64,000 nt of DNA from Bacillota bacterium. Its GTDB lineage: Bacteria > Bacillota > Clostridia > Clostridiales > Clostridiaceae. The notes beneath the pieces are model-generated. The model did no database searches, was not told where the DNA came from, and saw nothing but the letters and a program-made list of their open reading frames with translations. The stretch spans positions 1-64,000 of the forward strand of contig JAUZPI010000009.1 in NCBI GenBank assembly GCA_030706015.1, written 5' to 3'. How positions within the stretch are numbered: position 1 is the stretch's first letter; the number at the start of each line of letters is the position of its first letter. Positions 36,172-45,520 of this stretch are shown piece by piece. The position numbers were made by a program, and so were the translations under genes.

Positions 36172-37353
36172 TTAAGCTTCTAGAGCTTCCTTCAATATCT
36201 CAACCGCTGTATCTATTTCATCCTTTGTTATTACAAGAGGTGGAAGCATTCTGATTACATTCTTTCCAGCTGTAAGGAATAATGCACCTTTTTCTATTGC
36301 CTTATTTATTACCTCACTTGCTTCACAGCTTATCTCTACACCTATCATAAGTCCAGCACCACGGATTTCTTTTATCTTTGGGCTGTTTATTTCCATTATC
36401 TTTTCTCTTAAGTATTGTCCTTTGCTTTTTACTTCATCTAAAAATTCATCGTTTATAACTTGATTAAGTACTTCTACGCCTGCTGCACAAACTAAAGGAT
36501 TTCCACCAAAGGTACTTCCATGATCACCTTTATTTAATACTGCAGCGAATTTTTCATTACACATGAAACCACCAATAGGAACTCCGCCGCCAAGTCCTTT
36601 TGCTACAGTAACTATATCCGGCTTAATTCCAAAATTGTCATAACCAAATACTTCACCAGTTCTTCCTATACCGCATTGAACCTCATCAAATATTAAAGCA
36701 ATATCTTTTTCATTACATAGTTCTCTAACTGCATTTACGTATTCTGGGTCTAATGGAAAAACTCCACCTTCCCCTTGAATAGCTTCCATCATAACTGCGC
36801 AAACAGATGAATCTATTTTTTCTGCTAGTTCTTCTATATTATTTCTCTCTACATAGTCAAATCCTGTAGTTAATGGTTTGAAATCCTTATGGAATTTATC
36901 TTGACCAGTTGCTGCAAGCGTAGTTATCGTTCTTCCGTGAAAGGAACTTTTTAATGTTATTATCTTATATCTAGCTTCGCCATATTTTTCTGCTGAATAT
37001 TTTCTAGCTAATTTTATTGCTCCTTCGTTAGCTTCTGCTCCAGAATTTGAAAAGAATACTTTTGACATACCTGAAACTTTCATAAGCTTTTCTGCTAACT
37101 CTACAGTTTTAGGATTGTAGAATATATTAGATGTATGAAGTATATTGCCTATTTGTTCTTTCAAAGCATTATTATATTTCTCATTGCTATAACCCAGGCT
37201 ATTAACCCCAATTCCGCTTGTCATATCTACATATTCTTTTCCATCTATATCATATACCATAGAACCTTTTCCGCTTACCAAAACAACTGGAAATCTTCCA
37301 TAGGTTTGCATTATATTTTCATGTTCTAATTGTATTACTTCATCCTTTTTCAT
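36172..37353 (-). CDS. argD: Acetylornithine aminotransferase
   Basis: 393 aa, class III PLP aminotransferase converting N-acetylglutamate semialdehyde to N-acetylornithine. FFSNSGAEANEGAIKLAR, SFHGRTITTLAATGQ and FDEVQCGIGRTGE (PLP Asp) are visible. The PLP Lys is in TVAKGLGGGVPIGG, and GDHGSTFGGNPL closes the site. It lies 41 bp downstream of argB in the same operon. Length is typical. Confidence 0.95.
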   Translation of the reverse strand: MKKDEVIQLEHENIMQTYGRFPVVLVSGKGSMVYDIDGKEYVDMTSGIGVNSLGYSNEKYNNALKEQIGNILHTSNIFYNPKTVELAEKLMKVSGMSKVFFSNSGAEANEGAIKLARKYSAEKYGEARYKIITLKSSFHGRTITTLAATGQDKFHKDFKPLTTGFDYVERNNIEELAEKIDSSVCAVMMEAIQGEGGVFPLDPEYVNAVRELCNEKDIALIFDEVQCGIGRTGEVFGYDNFGIKPDIVTVAKGLGGGVPIGGFMCNEKFAAVLNKGDHGSTFGGNPLVCAAGVEVLNQVINDEFLDEVKSKGQYLREKIMEINSPKIKEIRGAGLMIGVEISCEASEVINKAIEKGALFLTAGKNVIRMLPPLVITKDEIDTAVEILKEALEA

Positions 37354-37394
37354 TCTAATGGCCCCCTTTAATACCTAAAATTGTTTTCTATTAA

Positions 37395-38273
37395 TCAATA
37401 AATCATAGTTCCTACGCCTTGATCTGAAAATACTTCCATTAATATTGAGTGAGGAACTCTTCCATCTATAATGTGCGCTCTCTTAACCCCTTCACGTATT
37501 GCCTCAACACAACAATCAACCTTTGGAATCATTCCACCTTTTATAACTCCATCCATTTTTAGAACATGAATATCATGAGGTTTTAACTCTGACATTAGAG
37601 TACTGTCATCACTTGGATCTCTCATAATTCCAGGAACATCTGTTAATAAAATCAGTTTCTCAGCTTTTAGCTTTGCAGCTATCTTTGAAGCAGCATAATC
37701 CGCATTAATGTTATAAGTATTATAGTCGTCTTCACCCAAAGCAACAGTAGATACTACAGGAATATATCCATCATTTAAGGTATCCTCAACTATATCTACA
37801 TTAACCTTAGTTATTTCTCCAACAAATCCTATATCCTGACCATCTTGAAGCTTCTTCTTAGCCTTTAACATTTCTCCGTCTATGCCACTAAGGCCTATTG
37901 CCTTTCTACCGCTTCTATCGATTAGTGACACTATATCTTTGTTTATCTTTCCAGTTAATACCATTTGTACTATTTCCATAGTTTCTGCATCTGTAACTCT
38001 AAGTCCATTTACAAACTTACTTTCTTTACCTACTCTCTTAAGCATATTGCTTATTTCAGGTCCTCCACCATGCACTACTACAACTTTTACACCTACGCAG
38101 GACATTAGAATAATATCTTCTATAACTGAATTCTTAAGTTCTTCATTAATCATGGCATTTCCACCATATTTAACAACTATTGTTTTTCCATAGAACTTTT
38201 GTATGTATGGTAAAGTTTCAATTAATATCTCAGATTTGTTTATATTATTTAACACCACTTTTTCTTCCTCCAT
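37395..38273 (-). CDS. argB: Acetylglutamate kinase
   Basis: 292 aa, amino-acid kinase fold, phosphorylates N-acetylglutamate. VVKYGGNAM (Lys) is near residue 35, VVVHGGGPEISNML is the substrate loop and GLSGIDGEM follows. NINADYAASKIAAKL and LTDVPGIMRD bind nucleotide, and KMDGVIKGGMIPKVDCCVEAI is near the C-terminus. It sits 25 bp after argC. The N-terminal helix (about residues 1-25) is the kind that in some homologues mediates hexamers and arginine feedback. Confidence 0.95.
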   Translation of the reverse strand: MEEEKVVLNNINKSEILIETLPYIQKFYGKTIVVKYGGNAMINEELKNSVIEDIILMSCVGVKVVVVHGGGPEISNMLKRVGKESKFVNGLRVTDAETMEIVQMVLTGKINKDIVSLIDRSGRKAIGLSGIDGEMLKAKKKLQDGQDIGFVGEITKVNVDIVEDTLNDGYIPVVSTVALGEDDYNTYNINADYAASKIAAKLKAEKLILLTDVPGIMRDPSDDSTLMSELKPHDIHVLKMDGVIKGGMIPKVDCCVEAIREGVKRAHIIDGRVPHSILMEVFSDQGVGTMIY

Positions 38274-38298
38274 TGAACCTCAATTATTGTTTTTTCTA

Positions 38299-39339
38299 CT
38301 AAAGTGAACTTGGTATATACTTTAATCCAGTATCTTCTGGTAATCCAAATACTAGGTTCATATTTTGAACCGCTTGACCCGCTGCTCCCTTAAACAAGTT
38401 ATCAATAGCAGAAACTATAATTAATCTATTAGTACGTTCATCCAATACAATACCTATATCACAATAATTTGAGCATCTAACATTCTTTGTCTCTGGTAAG
38501 CTTCCTGCCTCAAGTACTCTAACAAATTTGTTATTCTTATAAAATTCCTTATATAAATTAATTATTTCTTCCAATTTAACAGCTTTATCATCTAATACAT
38601 TACAATAAATAGTACTCAAAATTCCTCTATTCATTGGTGTTAAATGAGGGGTAAAATTAATCATTACCTTTTCCCCAGCTAGGTTAGATAATTCTTGTTC
38701 AATTTCAGGAACATGTCTATGACTAGCCACCTTATAGGCTTTTATACTGTCATTACACTCAGGATAGTGAGCTCCTAAACTTAAACCTCTTCCAGATCCC
38801 GTAACTCCAGATTTTGAGTCAGCTATAATTGACTTAATATCTATCAGTTTATTTTTTAAAACTGGAGCCAATCCTAAGGTTATACTAGTAGGATAACATC
38901 CTGGATTTGCAATAACTTTAGATTTTTTAATAGCTTCCTTATGAATTTCACATAATCCATATTGAGATTTTTCATGAAGTTCTTTGTATTTATAATCAAG
39001 TCCGTACCATTGCTTGTAATCCTCTTCTGTAGTTAACCTGAAATCTGCACCTAGGTCAATAAATACTACACCTTTCTTATCACATTCCAATGCTATATCC
39101 TCACTCAATCCATGTGGGAGAGCCGCAAATATTACATCACATTTGCCTACTATCTCTTCAAAGGATTCACATTTCATATTTATACATCCATTCAGGTTTG
39201 GGTAAACTTTACTAATATCCTCTCCCGCAAAAGAATTAGATGTAATACCTACAATTTCAACCTCAGAATGCATCACTAAAATTCTTACAAGTTCTTCACC
39301 TGCATATCCAGTTGCTCCAACTATTCCAGCCTTTATCAT
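38299..39339 (-). CDS. argC: N-acetyl-gamma-glutamyl-phosphate reductase
   Basis: 346 aa from the ATG at 39339 (MIKAGIVGATGYAGEEL), 9-10 nt after AAGGGGAG. A form starting at 39390 adds 17 non-family residues and extends into the leader. NADP motif GATGYAGEEL, catalytic Cys in VIANPGCYPTSITLGLAP and SGVTGSGRG. HRHVPEIEQEL holds the catalytic His. It is the first gene of argC-argB-argD-argF. argJ, which commonly follows argC, is absent here. Confidence 0.95.
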   Translation of the reverse strand: MIKAGIVGATGYAGEELVRILVMHSEVEIVGITSNSFAGEDISKVYPNLNGCINMKCESFEEIVGKCDVIFAALPHGLSEDIALECDKKGVVFIDLGADFRLTTEEDYKQWYGLDYKYKELHEKSQYGLCEIHKEAIKKSKVIANPGCYPTSITLGLAPVLKNKLIDIKSIIADSKSGVTGSGRGLSLGAHYPECNDSIKAYKVASHRHVPEIEQELSNLAGEKVMINFTPHLTPMNRGILSTIYCNVLDDKAVKLEEIINLYKEFYKNNKFVRVLEAGSLPETKNVRCSNYCDIGIVLDERTNRLIIVSAIDNLFKGAAGQAVQNMNLVFGLPEDTGLKYIPSSL

Positions 39340-39416
39340 TTTGTTCTCTCCCCTTATAAATATATTAAATTCTCCGTTCTTCTTATGCATATATATAAGT
39401 AATATGCTTTTTTATA

Positions 39417-39445
39417 ATTATACATCTATTAGAATAATTATGCAA
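39417..39445 (-). promoter_or_regulatory. argC promoter
   Basis: Minus strand: TTGCAT (39440-39445), 17-bp spacer, TATAAT (39417-39422) with an extended TG just before the -10. It is about 75 nt upstream of argC. Confidence 0.78.
39432..39444. promoter_or_regulatory. Candidate ARG box (ArgR/AhrC operator)
   Basis: GAATAATTATGCA matches the Firmicute ARG-box pattern (GAATWWWWATKCA, recalled from B. subtilis). It overlaps the spacer and -35 of the argC promoter, an ideal repression position. A second partial match, ATGAATATTTATT, lies upstream at 39502-39514, consistent with paired or distal boxes. Confidence 0.6.
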
Positions 39446-39610
39446 TGTTTTTTTGAATTTCACTTTTAATTATACATCATTTATGCATAACTAGTCTATA
39501 AATGAATATTTATTTTTTTGCATAATTTAATCCACCGATTTATTTTTACCATGGCAGTTATTATTCCTGATTATTCTAGCTAATATAACTTTGGTAATTA
39601 TATCTTACAT

Positions 39611-40876
39611 TCACTTTATAAAGAATTTCTTAATATTGGTTCCGGTATTATTCACCTTAACCTTAATATTTACCCTAACAGGGATACTGGAGAATTCACT
39701 TTCCCAAGCCTTCTCATAATATTTATGCCATACCTTAGGATGTTGTCTGTAAAAATTAAAGCCAAAGCCAAATATATCTGAATTCAATTCATCTTTACCT
39801 TTTTTTAATGCTGCGGTAACATCTGAATATATGCTGCTTTCTAATTTTTTCCCTAATGAACCAACTATCTCTGGATCAATATATTCATCGCCTCCAACAC
39901 TATAATATTTTCTTAAAGCTGCTTCTATCTTAATATCTAGGTATACAACAGGTTTATTATTTTCTATTCTAACCTTAACCTTCCTTCCCGATTTTGTTAT
40001 ATAAAAGTATAACGTTTTTTTTAACTCATCATGAATAGATAACCTGTCCGTATTACCATCACTTAACTTAACATCTCCTCTGTCAGTAACCTTAAAGGCA
40101 TTAATTTTATTACCTAATATCCAATTTAACCCCATAGTTTCTTTATTATTAAGCCAGCCAACAAGTTTATCTTTTTTGAAGACCGCCATACCACCTGCCA
40201 TTAAATTACCTTTCTTCTCTACTGCAAACCTTATACCATTTTTTTCTCCTCCTGTAGCTTCACCAGGATCATCAACTAGTGACGTAGTTATAATTTTGGG
40301 CGCTACTGGTTCATATCCTTGTCTTGTCATCATCTGTAAAAAGTCACGTAAAGTAACCAAATATGTGCTTCCATTGCTTTGATAGGAGTTTAAAAACATA
40401 CGTATTTTTTTTCCTGAAGAGGTCACAGAATTTGGATCACGAGTAGCGATTACACCTTCGGCCTTTCCAGGTACAATTACTATACCTATAGAATTACGAG
40501 TATTTGGGGTACGTTCAAAGTGTTCAACTATATCTTTCATAATATATTTTGCTGCATCCTCACCAATCACCAACACTTGTATATAACCATAAAACAATTT
40601 ATTAGTACTTGCTTGCTGCAGCTTTGTAATTGCTCCCATTATTGTAGCATCAGATGCAGAGTACACCGTTCCTCTATTTATCTCAGCTGATTTTTCACCT
40701 GAGGATTTAGTTATCGGAATAAATTGTAGTGTTACTGTTACTTCTTTTGTCCTAATATCCAAATCTATTCCTAAGGAATAGATTTGAGCCATTTGCTCAT
40801 ACTCTGTATAATCCCAACAGCTAGTAAAAAAAAATGTAAAGGTTACCAATGATATAAGCCATATTATTTTTTTCAC
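39611..40876 (-). CDS. gerC: Spore germination lipoprotein GerC
   Basis: 421 aa Ger(x)C family. The signal peptide ends in a lipobox-like TSCWDY (Cys about residue 19), so it is a lipoprotein of the spore inner membrane. Conserved RGTVYSASDATIMGA and the C-terminal KVWHKYYEKAWESEF block are typical. It is the third gene of gerA-gerB-gerC and overlaps gerB by 4 bp (ATGA). GerC is the C subunit of germinant receptors; the germinant cannot be predicted. Confidence 0.93.
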   Translation of the reverse strand: MKKIIWLISLVTFTFFFTSCWDYTEYEQMAQIYSLGIDLDIRTKEVTVTLQFIPITKSSGEKSAEINRGTVYSASDATIMGAITKLQQASTNKLFYGYIQVLVIGEDAAKYIMKDIVEHFERTPNTRNSIGIVIVPGKAEGVIATRDPNSVTSSGKKIRMFLNSYQSNGSTYLVTLRDFLQMMTRQGYEPVAPKIITTSLVDDPGEATGGEKNGIRFAVEKKGNLMAGGMAVFKKDKLVGWLNNKETMGLNWILGNKINAFKVTDRGDVKLSDGNTDRLSIHDELKKTLYFYITKSGRKVKVRIENNKPVVYLDIKIEAALRKYYSVGGDEYIDPEIVGSLGKKLESSIYSDVTAALKKGKDELNSDIFGFGFNFYRQHPKVWHKYYEKAWESEFSSIPVRVNIKVKVNNTGTNIKKFFIK

Positions 40877-41973
40877 TCTACACCACTTCCATTCCTTTTC
40901 TTCATAACCAAAACACCTAAAAAAGCTATTATTATAACAATTACTATAAACGGCAAAATAACATAATAATTCATGAATAGTGAAATAAAGAATGCTTCAT
41001 TAAAGGAATTTAATCCTATGGAGAATATTGTCATAATAGATGAAATTAACACCAAAATATACAAAGAATTTTTTTCATTAAATACTTTTTTTATAGGTAT
41101 CCAAATGCAATATAAATATAGTGATAATCTTAAAATACAGATAAGCTGATAGGTAGCTAGAATAAACACCTCTAATCCTCTAAGAAACTCCCCAAAATAA
41201 ATAACTCTTGATATTTCAACACCTGCGGAAGAAACCCTGAATAACAATTCCGTTCCAGATACGCCCTGCATAATAAATACTGCTAAGGACAATACAAAAG
41301 ACCAAAGTCCAATTCCTTTTATTATACTTCTTTTACTCCCTTTCGTTTGTGGCATATGTTCAACCATCACTACTATAAACAGTAATATTTCAGAAGCTGA
41401 ACCTAAAGAAAAAAACACCGCTTCTCCAAACCTTAACAGTGTAGTATCGAATATAGGATATATATTTTCAACTTTAAATTCTTTTACAAAACTTAAGGAA
41501 AAACCTGCAAAATAATTTATTATATACCATATGGTAAGTAATTCTACAGTTCTTCCAAAGAGCAGAATTTTATTATTTACAAATAATAAGGCTATGATAA
41601 CACTCAAGAGTATAATTACCCATGATGGCGTCAACTGTAAAAAATACACCTTAACTGTTCCCGCTAGAAAATTTAAAATAGTTACTCCTAAAACAATATT
41701 TATTATTGCATTTATTATTATTATAATTATATAAAGAGGTTTGCCAAAACTAATATTTATAATATCTAATATATTACGTTCAGGATAGCATTTGCTTAAA
41801 AATAAAATTGCAATTATAAAAGGAATTATCAAAAGAATTCCTATCCCTAATGCAACCCAGCCGCTTCTTCCTGCTAAATACACTGCCCAAATAAAATTAA
41901 ATGCCATATTGCTGCAGCCACTGGCAAATGTAAGAAAAATAATCTGTTCTCTTGTGAACCTATCATTTCTCAA
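40873..41973 (-). CDS. gerB: Spore germination permease GerB
   Basis: 366 aa with about ten membrane helices, an APC-superfamily-like germination protein (GerAB type) that binds germinant in characterised receptors. It starts RFTREQIIFLTFASG, typical of the family. It follows gerA by 47 bp and overlaps gerC by 4 bp. Confidence 0.92.
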   Translation of the reverse strand: MRNDRFTREQIIFLTFASGCSNMAFNFIWAVYLAGRSGWVALGIGILLIIPFIIAILFLSKCYPERNILDIINISFGKPLYIIIIIINAIINIVLGVTILNFLAGTVKVYFLQLTPSWVIILLSVIIALLFVNNKILLFGRTVELLTIWYIINYFAGFSLSFVKEFKVENIYPIFDTTLLRFGEAVFFSLGSASEILLFIVVMVEHMPQTKGSKRSIIKGIGLWSFVLSLAVFIMQGVSGTELLFRVSSAGVEISRVIYFGEFLRGLEVFILATYQLICILRLSLYLYCIWIPIKKVFNEKNSLYILVLISSIMTIFSIGLNSFNEAFFISLFMNYYVILPFIVIVIIIAFLGVLVMKKRNGSGVE

Positions 41974-42020
41974 TGGATTTCACCTTCTCTTATATGATAC
42001 TTTGTTACTTTTTTTCACTG

Positions 42021-43547
42021 CTATTTTTTATTACCTTTTACATTTGTAATTAAAGTTAACTTATCTTTTAACACCTTAAACGGTGCTCTAACAAAGAGAT
42101 CCTTCCAGCCTTTCAATTCTACTGGTACAATTGGATATAAATACGGTACTCCAAAGGATTCCAAAACTGACATTCTCCATAGAATAATAAAACTACCATT
42201 GAAAAACCCAAATATCCCTAATCCCCCAGCGAATAATATTAAAATATAATTAAGCATTCTCGCTGTATTTACCAATATAGTTGATGAAATAGCAAAGGTA
42301 GCTATTGCTGAGAATGACACTACTATAATAAGAGATACACTTACATAGCCTGCCGCCACTGCAGCCTGACCAATTACCACAGCACCTAAAGTTCCTATGA
42401 AATACCCTACTATTCCCGGCATACGCGTTCCAGCTTCACGAATTATGTCAATAATTACTGTCATAACTATTAACTCTATTATTGAAGGAAATGGAACACC
42501 CTCTCTTCCTTGGGAAATATTCAACGCCAGAGAGGGAGGAACAACAGTATGATTATAGGTTACAAAAGAGAGGTATAATGGCGATACGGCACTAGCTACA
42601 AAAAAAGCTATAATTCTAATAATTCTTAAAAAAGAACTAGCAAAAGGTAACTGTGAATAGTCATCCATGGTTTTAAAGCTATCCCAAAAGCACATTGGCG
42701 CTATCAGTGCAAATGGGCTATTATCGCAAAGTATTACTACATAACCATCTGACAATGCCCTAGAAACTACATCTGGACGCTCAGTCAATCTATAAGTTGG
42801 AAATATACTAGTTGGTTTATCTTGTATAAATTCAGCTAATGTACTAGTCCCATCTACCATATCAGTATCTACATCATTAAGACGTCTTCTCACTTCATCT
42901 ATAATCTCATCCTTAGCTAAACCTTTCATCCATAGAAATTTTGAATCTGTACGTGATAAGCTCCCTAGCGTAAAGTTTTCACATTGAAGTGCTGGTACAG
43001 GCAGTCTCCTAATAATCATACTAACATTAGTAGCTAAATCTTCTACAAAACCTTCTTTAGCAGCAAAAATAGTTATTTCATTTTCGGGTTTATCTATAGA
43101 TCTCTTTTCAATCTTTCGGCTTTGGACTATACGTGCACTGCTAAACCCCTGAAAAAAAATTGCTGTATTTCCTTTTAATAACTCACCTATGACCTCTTCC
43201 ATCTGATCTATTTTTTTAGTATTTAATGATGATATATATAGTGTCTTAGCCAGTGTACTAATATCATTATCTTGAATTGTAACATCTATAGTTTCCTTTA
43301 ATAAAGGAGAAATAACCTGATTGTTTATTAATTCTTTATCACAAAGATTTTCGATAAATACTATACCTGTTTCTATATATCCTCCAAAGGCTTTAAATTT
43401 CCCTTCGCTTAAACCAATACTTTCTCCTAATTGATTTTTGATGAAAAGCAGATTTTCCTCTACAGAAGTAGAAACATTTTTAACTGGAGAATTTGTCTGT
43501 TCTAATTTTTCCGTTTCTGAAGCACCCTTATTATATTCCTGCTGCAT
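42021..43547 (-). CDS. gerA: Spore germination receptor GerA subunit
   Basis: 508 aa from the ATG at 43547. A GTG three codons upstream (43556) is also possible: GGAGG lies 3 nt from the GTG and 12 nt from the ATG, neither ideal. The N-terminal soluble half has GFSSARIVQSRKIEKR and GFVEDLATNVSMIIRRL, matching GerAA/SpoVAF proteins. RLPVPAL and KDEIIDEVRRRL follow, then four or five membrane helices with GREGVPFPSIIELI. It begins the gerA-gerB-gerC receptor operon, normally expressed in the forespore under sigma-G. I could not identify a convincing sigma-G promoter. Confidence 0.92.
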   Translation of the reverse strand: MQQEYNKGASETEKLEQTNSPVKNVSTSVEENLLFIKNQLGESIGLSEGKFKAFGGYIETGIVFIENLCDKELINNQVISPLLKETIDVTIQDNDISTLAKTLYISSLNTKKIDQMEEVIGELLKGNTAIFFQGFSSARIVQSRKIEKRSIDKPENEITIFAAKEGFVEDLATNVSMIIRRLPVPALQCENFTLGSLSRTDSKFLWMKGLAKDEIIDEVRRRLNDVDTDMVDGTSTLAEFIQDKPTSIFPTYRLTERPDVVSRALSDGYVVILCDNSPFALIAPMCFWDSFKTMDDYSQLPFASSFLRIIRIIAFFVASAVSPLYLSFVTYNHTVVPPSLALNISQGREGVPFPSIIELIVMTVIIDIIREAGTRMPGIVGYFIGTLGAVVIGQAAVAAGYVSVSLIIVVSFSAIATFAISSTILVNTARMLNYILILFAGGLGIFGFFNGSFIILWRMSVLESFGVPYLYPIVPVELKGWKDLFVRAPFKVLKDKLTLITNVKGNKK

Positions 43548-43669
43548 ATTAATCACATTCCTCCGTAAACTTGTTTACCTATACATAGTAGTGCCTACTT
43601 ATTATGCGATTTATACTTATCCAAATATATAGAAATACATCTGTTTATGCTTTGTTTTTATATATTGAA

Positions 43670-43706
43670 ATCCCCCTTCTGTTATGTTACAAAACAGAAG
43701 GGGGAT
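43670..43706 (-). terminator. GC-rich hairpin after the 64-aa gene
   Basis: 14-bp perfect stem ATCCCCCTTCTGTT/AACAGAAGGGGGAT (43670-43683 / 43693-43706). On the minus strand it is followed by TTTCAATAT, a weak T tract. It is probably the terminator of the small gene at 43755-43949 and insulates gerA. Confidence 0.6.
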
Positions 43707-43754
43707 ATTGAATTCTTAGTTCTTTTACGACTTTAACAAGATAATTTTATGAAT

Positions 43755-43949
43755 TCAACTTCTATAAAACTCTAAAATCTCTTCCTTTAATATTTCAAGT
43801 CTTGATATACATGCATTCATTCTGATAGACCATCCATGGATTTCATCTTCTGTAGGTATCACCGACTCATCACTAACAATTGAAGCCAAAGACTTTAATT
43901 CCTTCTCCAACATTTTTATTTCCTGTAGAAGTTCTTTCTTTCTCTTCAT
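43755..43949 (-). CDS. Small coiled-coil hypothetical protein
   Basis: 64 aa from the ATG at 43949, 7-8 nt after GGAGG. A longer form runs through the SD. Charged helices (KRKKELLQEIKMLEKELKSL, then RLEILKEEILEF) suggest a short antiparallel coiled coil. Family unknown. Confidence 0.6.
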   Translation of the reverse strand: MKRKKELLQEIKMLEKELKSLASIVSDESVIPTEDEIHGWSIRMNACISRLEILKEEILEFYRS

Positions 43950-44049
43950 AAATAATACCTCCTGCATGGCATATAAAATCATTTCTAATATATTCTATAG
44001 CTTTTTTCTAAATTTAGTAACAAATGAACTGTTCACTTACATACAATTT

Positions 44050-44319
44050 TTCAATCCAGTCCATTATCATCTGCTATGGCTGCTTGATGGTGTTGGTCAC
44101 GCGGCTTCTATAGCCTCAAATCTTGATATGTCGGAAAAAATGCTTATTAAAACAAGCACAAAATTTAGAAAAACATTTAATGACTTATACTCAAAATCAA
44201 AGGAAATGAAGGGTTTTCAAAGAGCAGGTCTTATAAAGTTTCCAGCCCTAACTAAACTCTCCATGGTATCAGAGGTTAAAAAGCCTGATTGCGACCCAGG
44301 CAAACCTAGAATTGAATAA
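44050..44319 (+). pseudogene. DUF2935-family gene relic (5'-truncated, internally deleted)
   Basis: The reading frame encodes LLWLLDGVGHAASIASNLD and GFQRAGLIKFPALTKL, matching my memory of the second helical domain of DUF2935 proteins. It then jumps directly to KKPDCDPGKPR, a motif that belongs at the extreme C-terminus of the family. So the N-terminal domain is absent and roughly 60 residues appear deleted in frame. The upstream part of this ORF has no SD and unrelated hydrophobic sequence. The family assignment is from memory, hence moderate confidence. Confidence 0.55.
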
Positions 44320-44349
44320 TAAAAAACCTGTCTACTTTTAGACAGGTTT
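44318..44349 (-). terminator. HNH gene terminator
   Basis: 10-bp stem AAACCTGTCT/AGACAGGTTT (44324-44333 / 44340-44349), followed on the minus strand by TTTTTTATT. The HNH stop codon lies inside the hairpin. Confidence 0.85.
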
Positions 44350-44742
44350 AAAAATTGGTATAAAATCTTCATATTCTTCCAGCATATATTCGCTATATAT
44401 CTTTCTTCCCATAAGTCTAGTTATGATGTCTGAAGTTCTATAACCTTCTTTGTATAATCTATAATCCTTTAAAAGCTTTTTAAGCATACCCTTATTGATC
44501 TCAAGTATTCCTACAAGCTCATCTATCGTGTAATAATCCTTGTACATTAGACTCTCTAGCTTATTTTGTAATTCTAGCTTGTACTCCAAATCTAGTTTTC
44601 TGTTCTTATGAGGACCATTCTTCCCCCTGTGATGCTCAGAGCACAAATATTTGAAATTAAGCGGAAAGTCTACACCACCTTGGCTTCTATATACTATATG
44701 GTGCTTATCAGCCAGTTTTCCACAAACCTCACATTTGTACAA
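44338..44742 (-). CDS. HNH-motif nuclease-like protein
   Basis: 134 aa from a TTG start at 44742, 7 nt after GGGGGG. The upstream ATG (44757) overlaps the SD. The zinc/HNH module has CEVC near the N-terminus, HHIVYRSQGG, a central Asn and LCSEHHRGKNGPHKN, i.e. Cys pairs plus the His-Asn-His metal site. The C-terminal half is helical (YTIDELVGILEINKGMLKKL) and may be a small HTH. Nuclease activity is inferred. No phage or restriction genes are adjacent. Confidence 0.75.
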   Translation of the reverse strand: MYKCEVCGKLADKHHIVYRSQGGVDFPLNFKYLCSEHHRGKNGPHKNRKLDLEYKLELQNKLESLMYKDYYTIDELVGILEINKGMLKKLLKDYRLYKEGYRTSDIITRLMGRKIYSEYMLEEYEDFIPIFKPV

Positions 44743-44971
44743 TAAACTTCCCCCCATTAATATATAAATTCTATTCCTTTGCTTCAATTATAGCATATTA
44801 TAATTATAAATTCATTATAGAGCATATGATATTTTTAGTGTAAGTTCACCAAAACTTTACAAATAAATATTATTCTCAACCTGTTGAGATATTTGACTTA
44901 GACTTCATTTAGTGCTAGTATACTGATAATTTACCAGTATATTGTTTATAGGATAGAAAGAAGGTATGTAA

Positions 44972-45430
44972 ATGAGCGTTGAAAGTGTACGACAATTTTT
45001 TATCAACCGAGGAATTAGTGATCCTATTATTGAATTAAATGATAGTGGCACTACCGTTGAATTAGCTTCCAAGATTATTGGCGTTGATCCATCTTTTATT
45101 GCAAAAACCTTAGCATTTAAGCTAAAGGATAAGAATGTTTTGATAGTCACAAAAGGTGATGGACGTATAAACAATAAAAAATATAGACAGTTTTTTAAAG
45201 AGAAGGCTAAGATGGTGGATTTCAATGACGTTGAAGAAATAACTGGTCATCCTGTTGGAGGGGTATGCCCTTTTGGTTTAAAAAATTCACTAGAAATATA
45301 TTTAGATTTATCAATTAAGGATTTTCAGTATGTATATCCAGCCGCAGGTTCAAAAAACTATGCCATGAAAATATCTCCTAATGAAATACACAGCCTAACA
45401 AATGCCACCTGGATTGATGTCTGTGAATAG
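44972..45430 (+). CDS. YbaK/EbsC-type aminoacyl-tRNA deacylase
   Basis: 152 aa, single YbaK/ProX-CTD domain. KTLAFKLKDKNVLIVTKGDGRINNKKYRQF (in two parts) carries the catalytic-area Lys, and GHPVGGVCPFGL is the hallmark Gly-Pro loop. PAAGSKNYAMKISP follows. These free-standing enzymes deacylate mischarged tRNAs such as Cys-tRNA(Pro). It is monocistronic. Confidence 0.88.
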   Translation: MSVESVRQFFINRGISDPIIELNDSGTTVELASKIIGVDPSFIAKTLAFKLKDKNVLIVTKGDGRINNKKYRQFFKEKAKMVDFNDVEEITGHPVGGVCPFGLKNSLEIYLDLSIKDFQYVYPAAGSKNYAMKISPNEIHSLTNATWIDVCE

Positions 45431-45435
45431 ATTAT

Positions 45436-45457
45436 ATGCCTAGCTTCAACTAGGCAT
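45436..45457 (+). terminator. Hairpin after the YbaK-type gene
   Basis: 8-bp stem ATGCCTAG/CTAGGCAT with 6-nt loop, 5 bp past the stop. The downstream TATCTATCC is a poor T tract, so it is a weak terminator. Confidence 0.5.
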
Positions 45458-45520
45458 TATCTATCCCTCAATAATTTTTACAAACACATGTCTTTTTCTC
45501 TGTCCATCGAATTCCCAAAA

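Noticed and set aside
43600..43606. Minus-strand CATAATA as a sigma-G -10 for gerA
   Set aside because: No GHATR-like -35 at 17-18 bp; a single hexamer in AT-rich DNA is not evidence.
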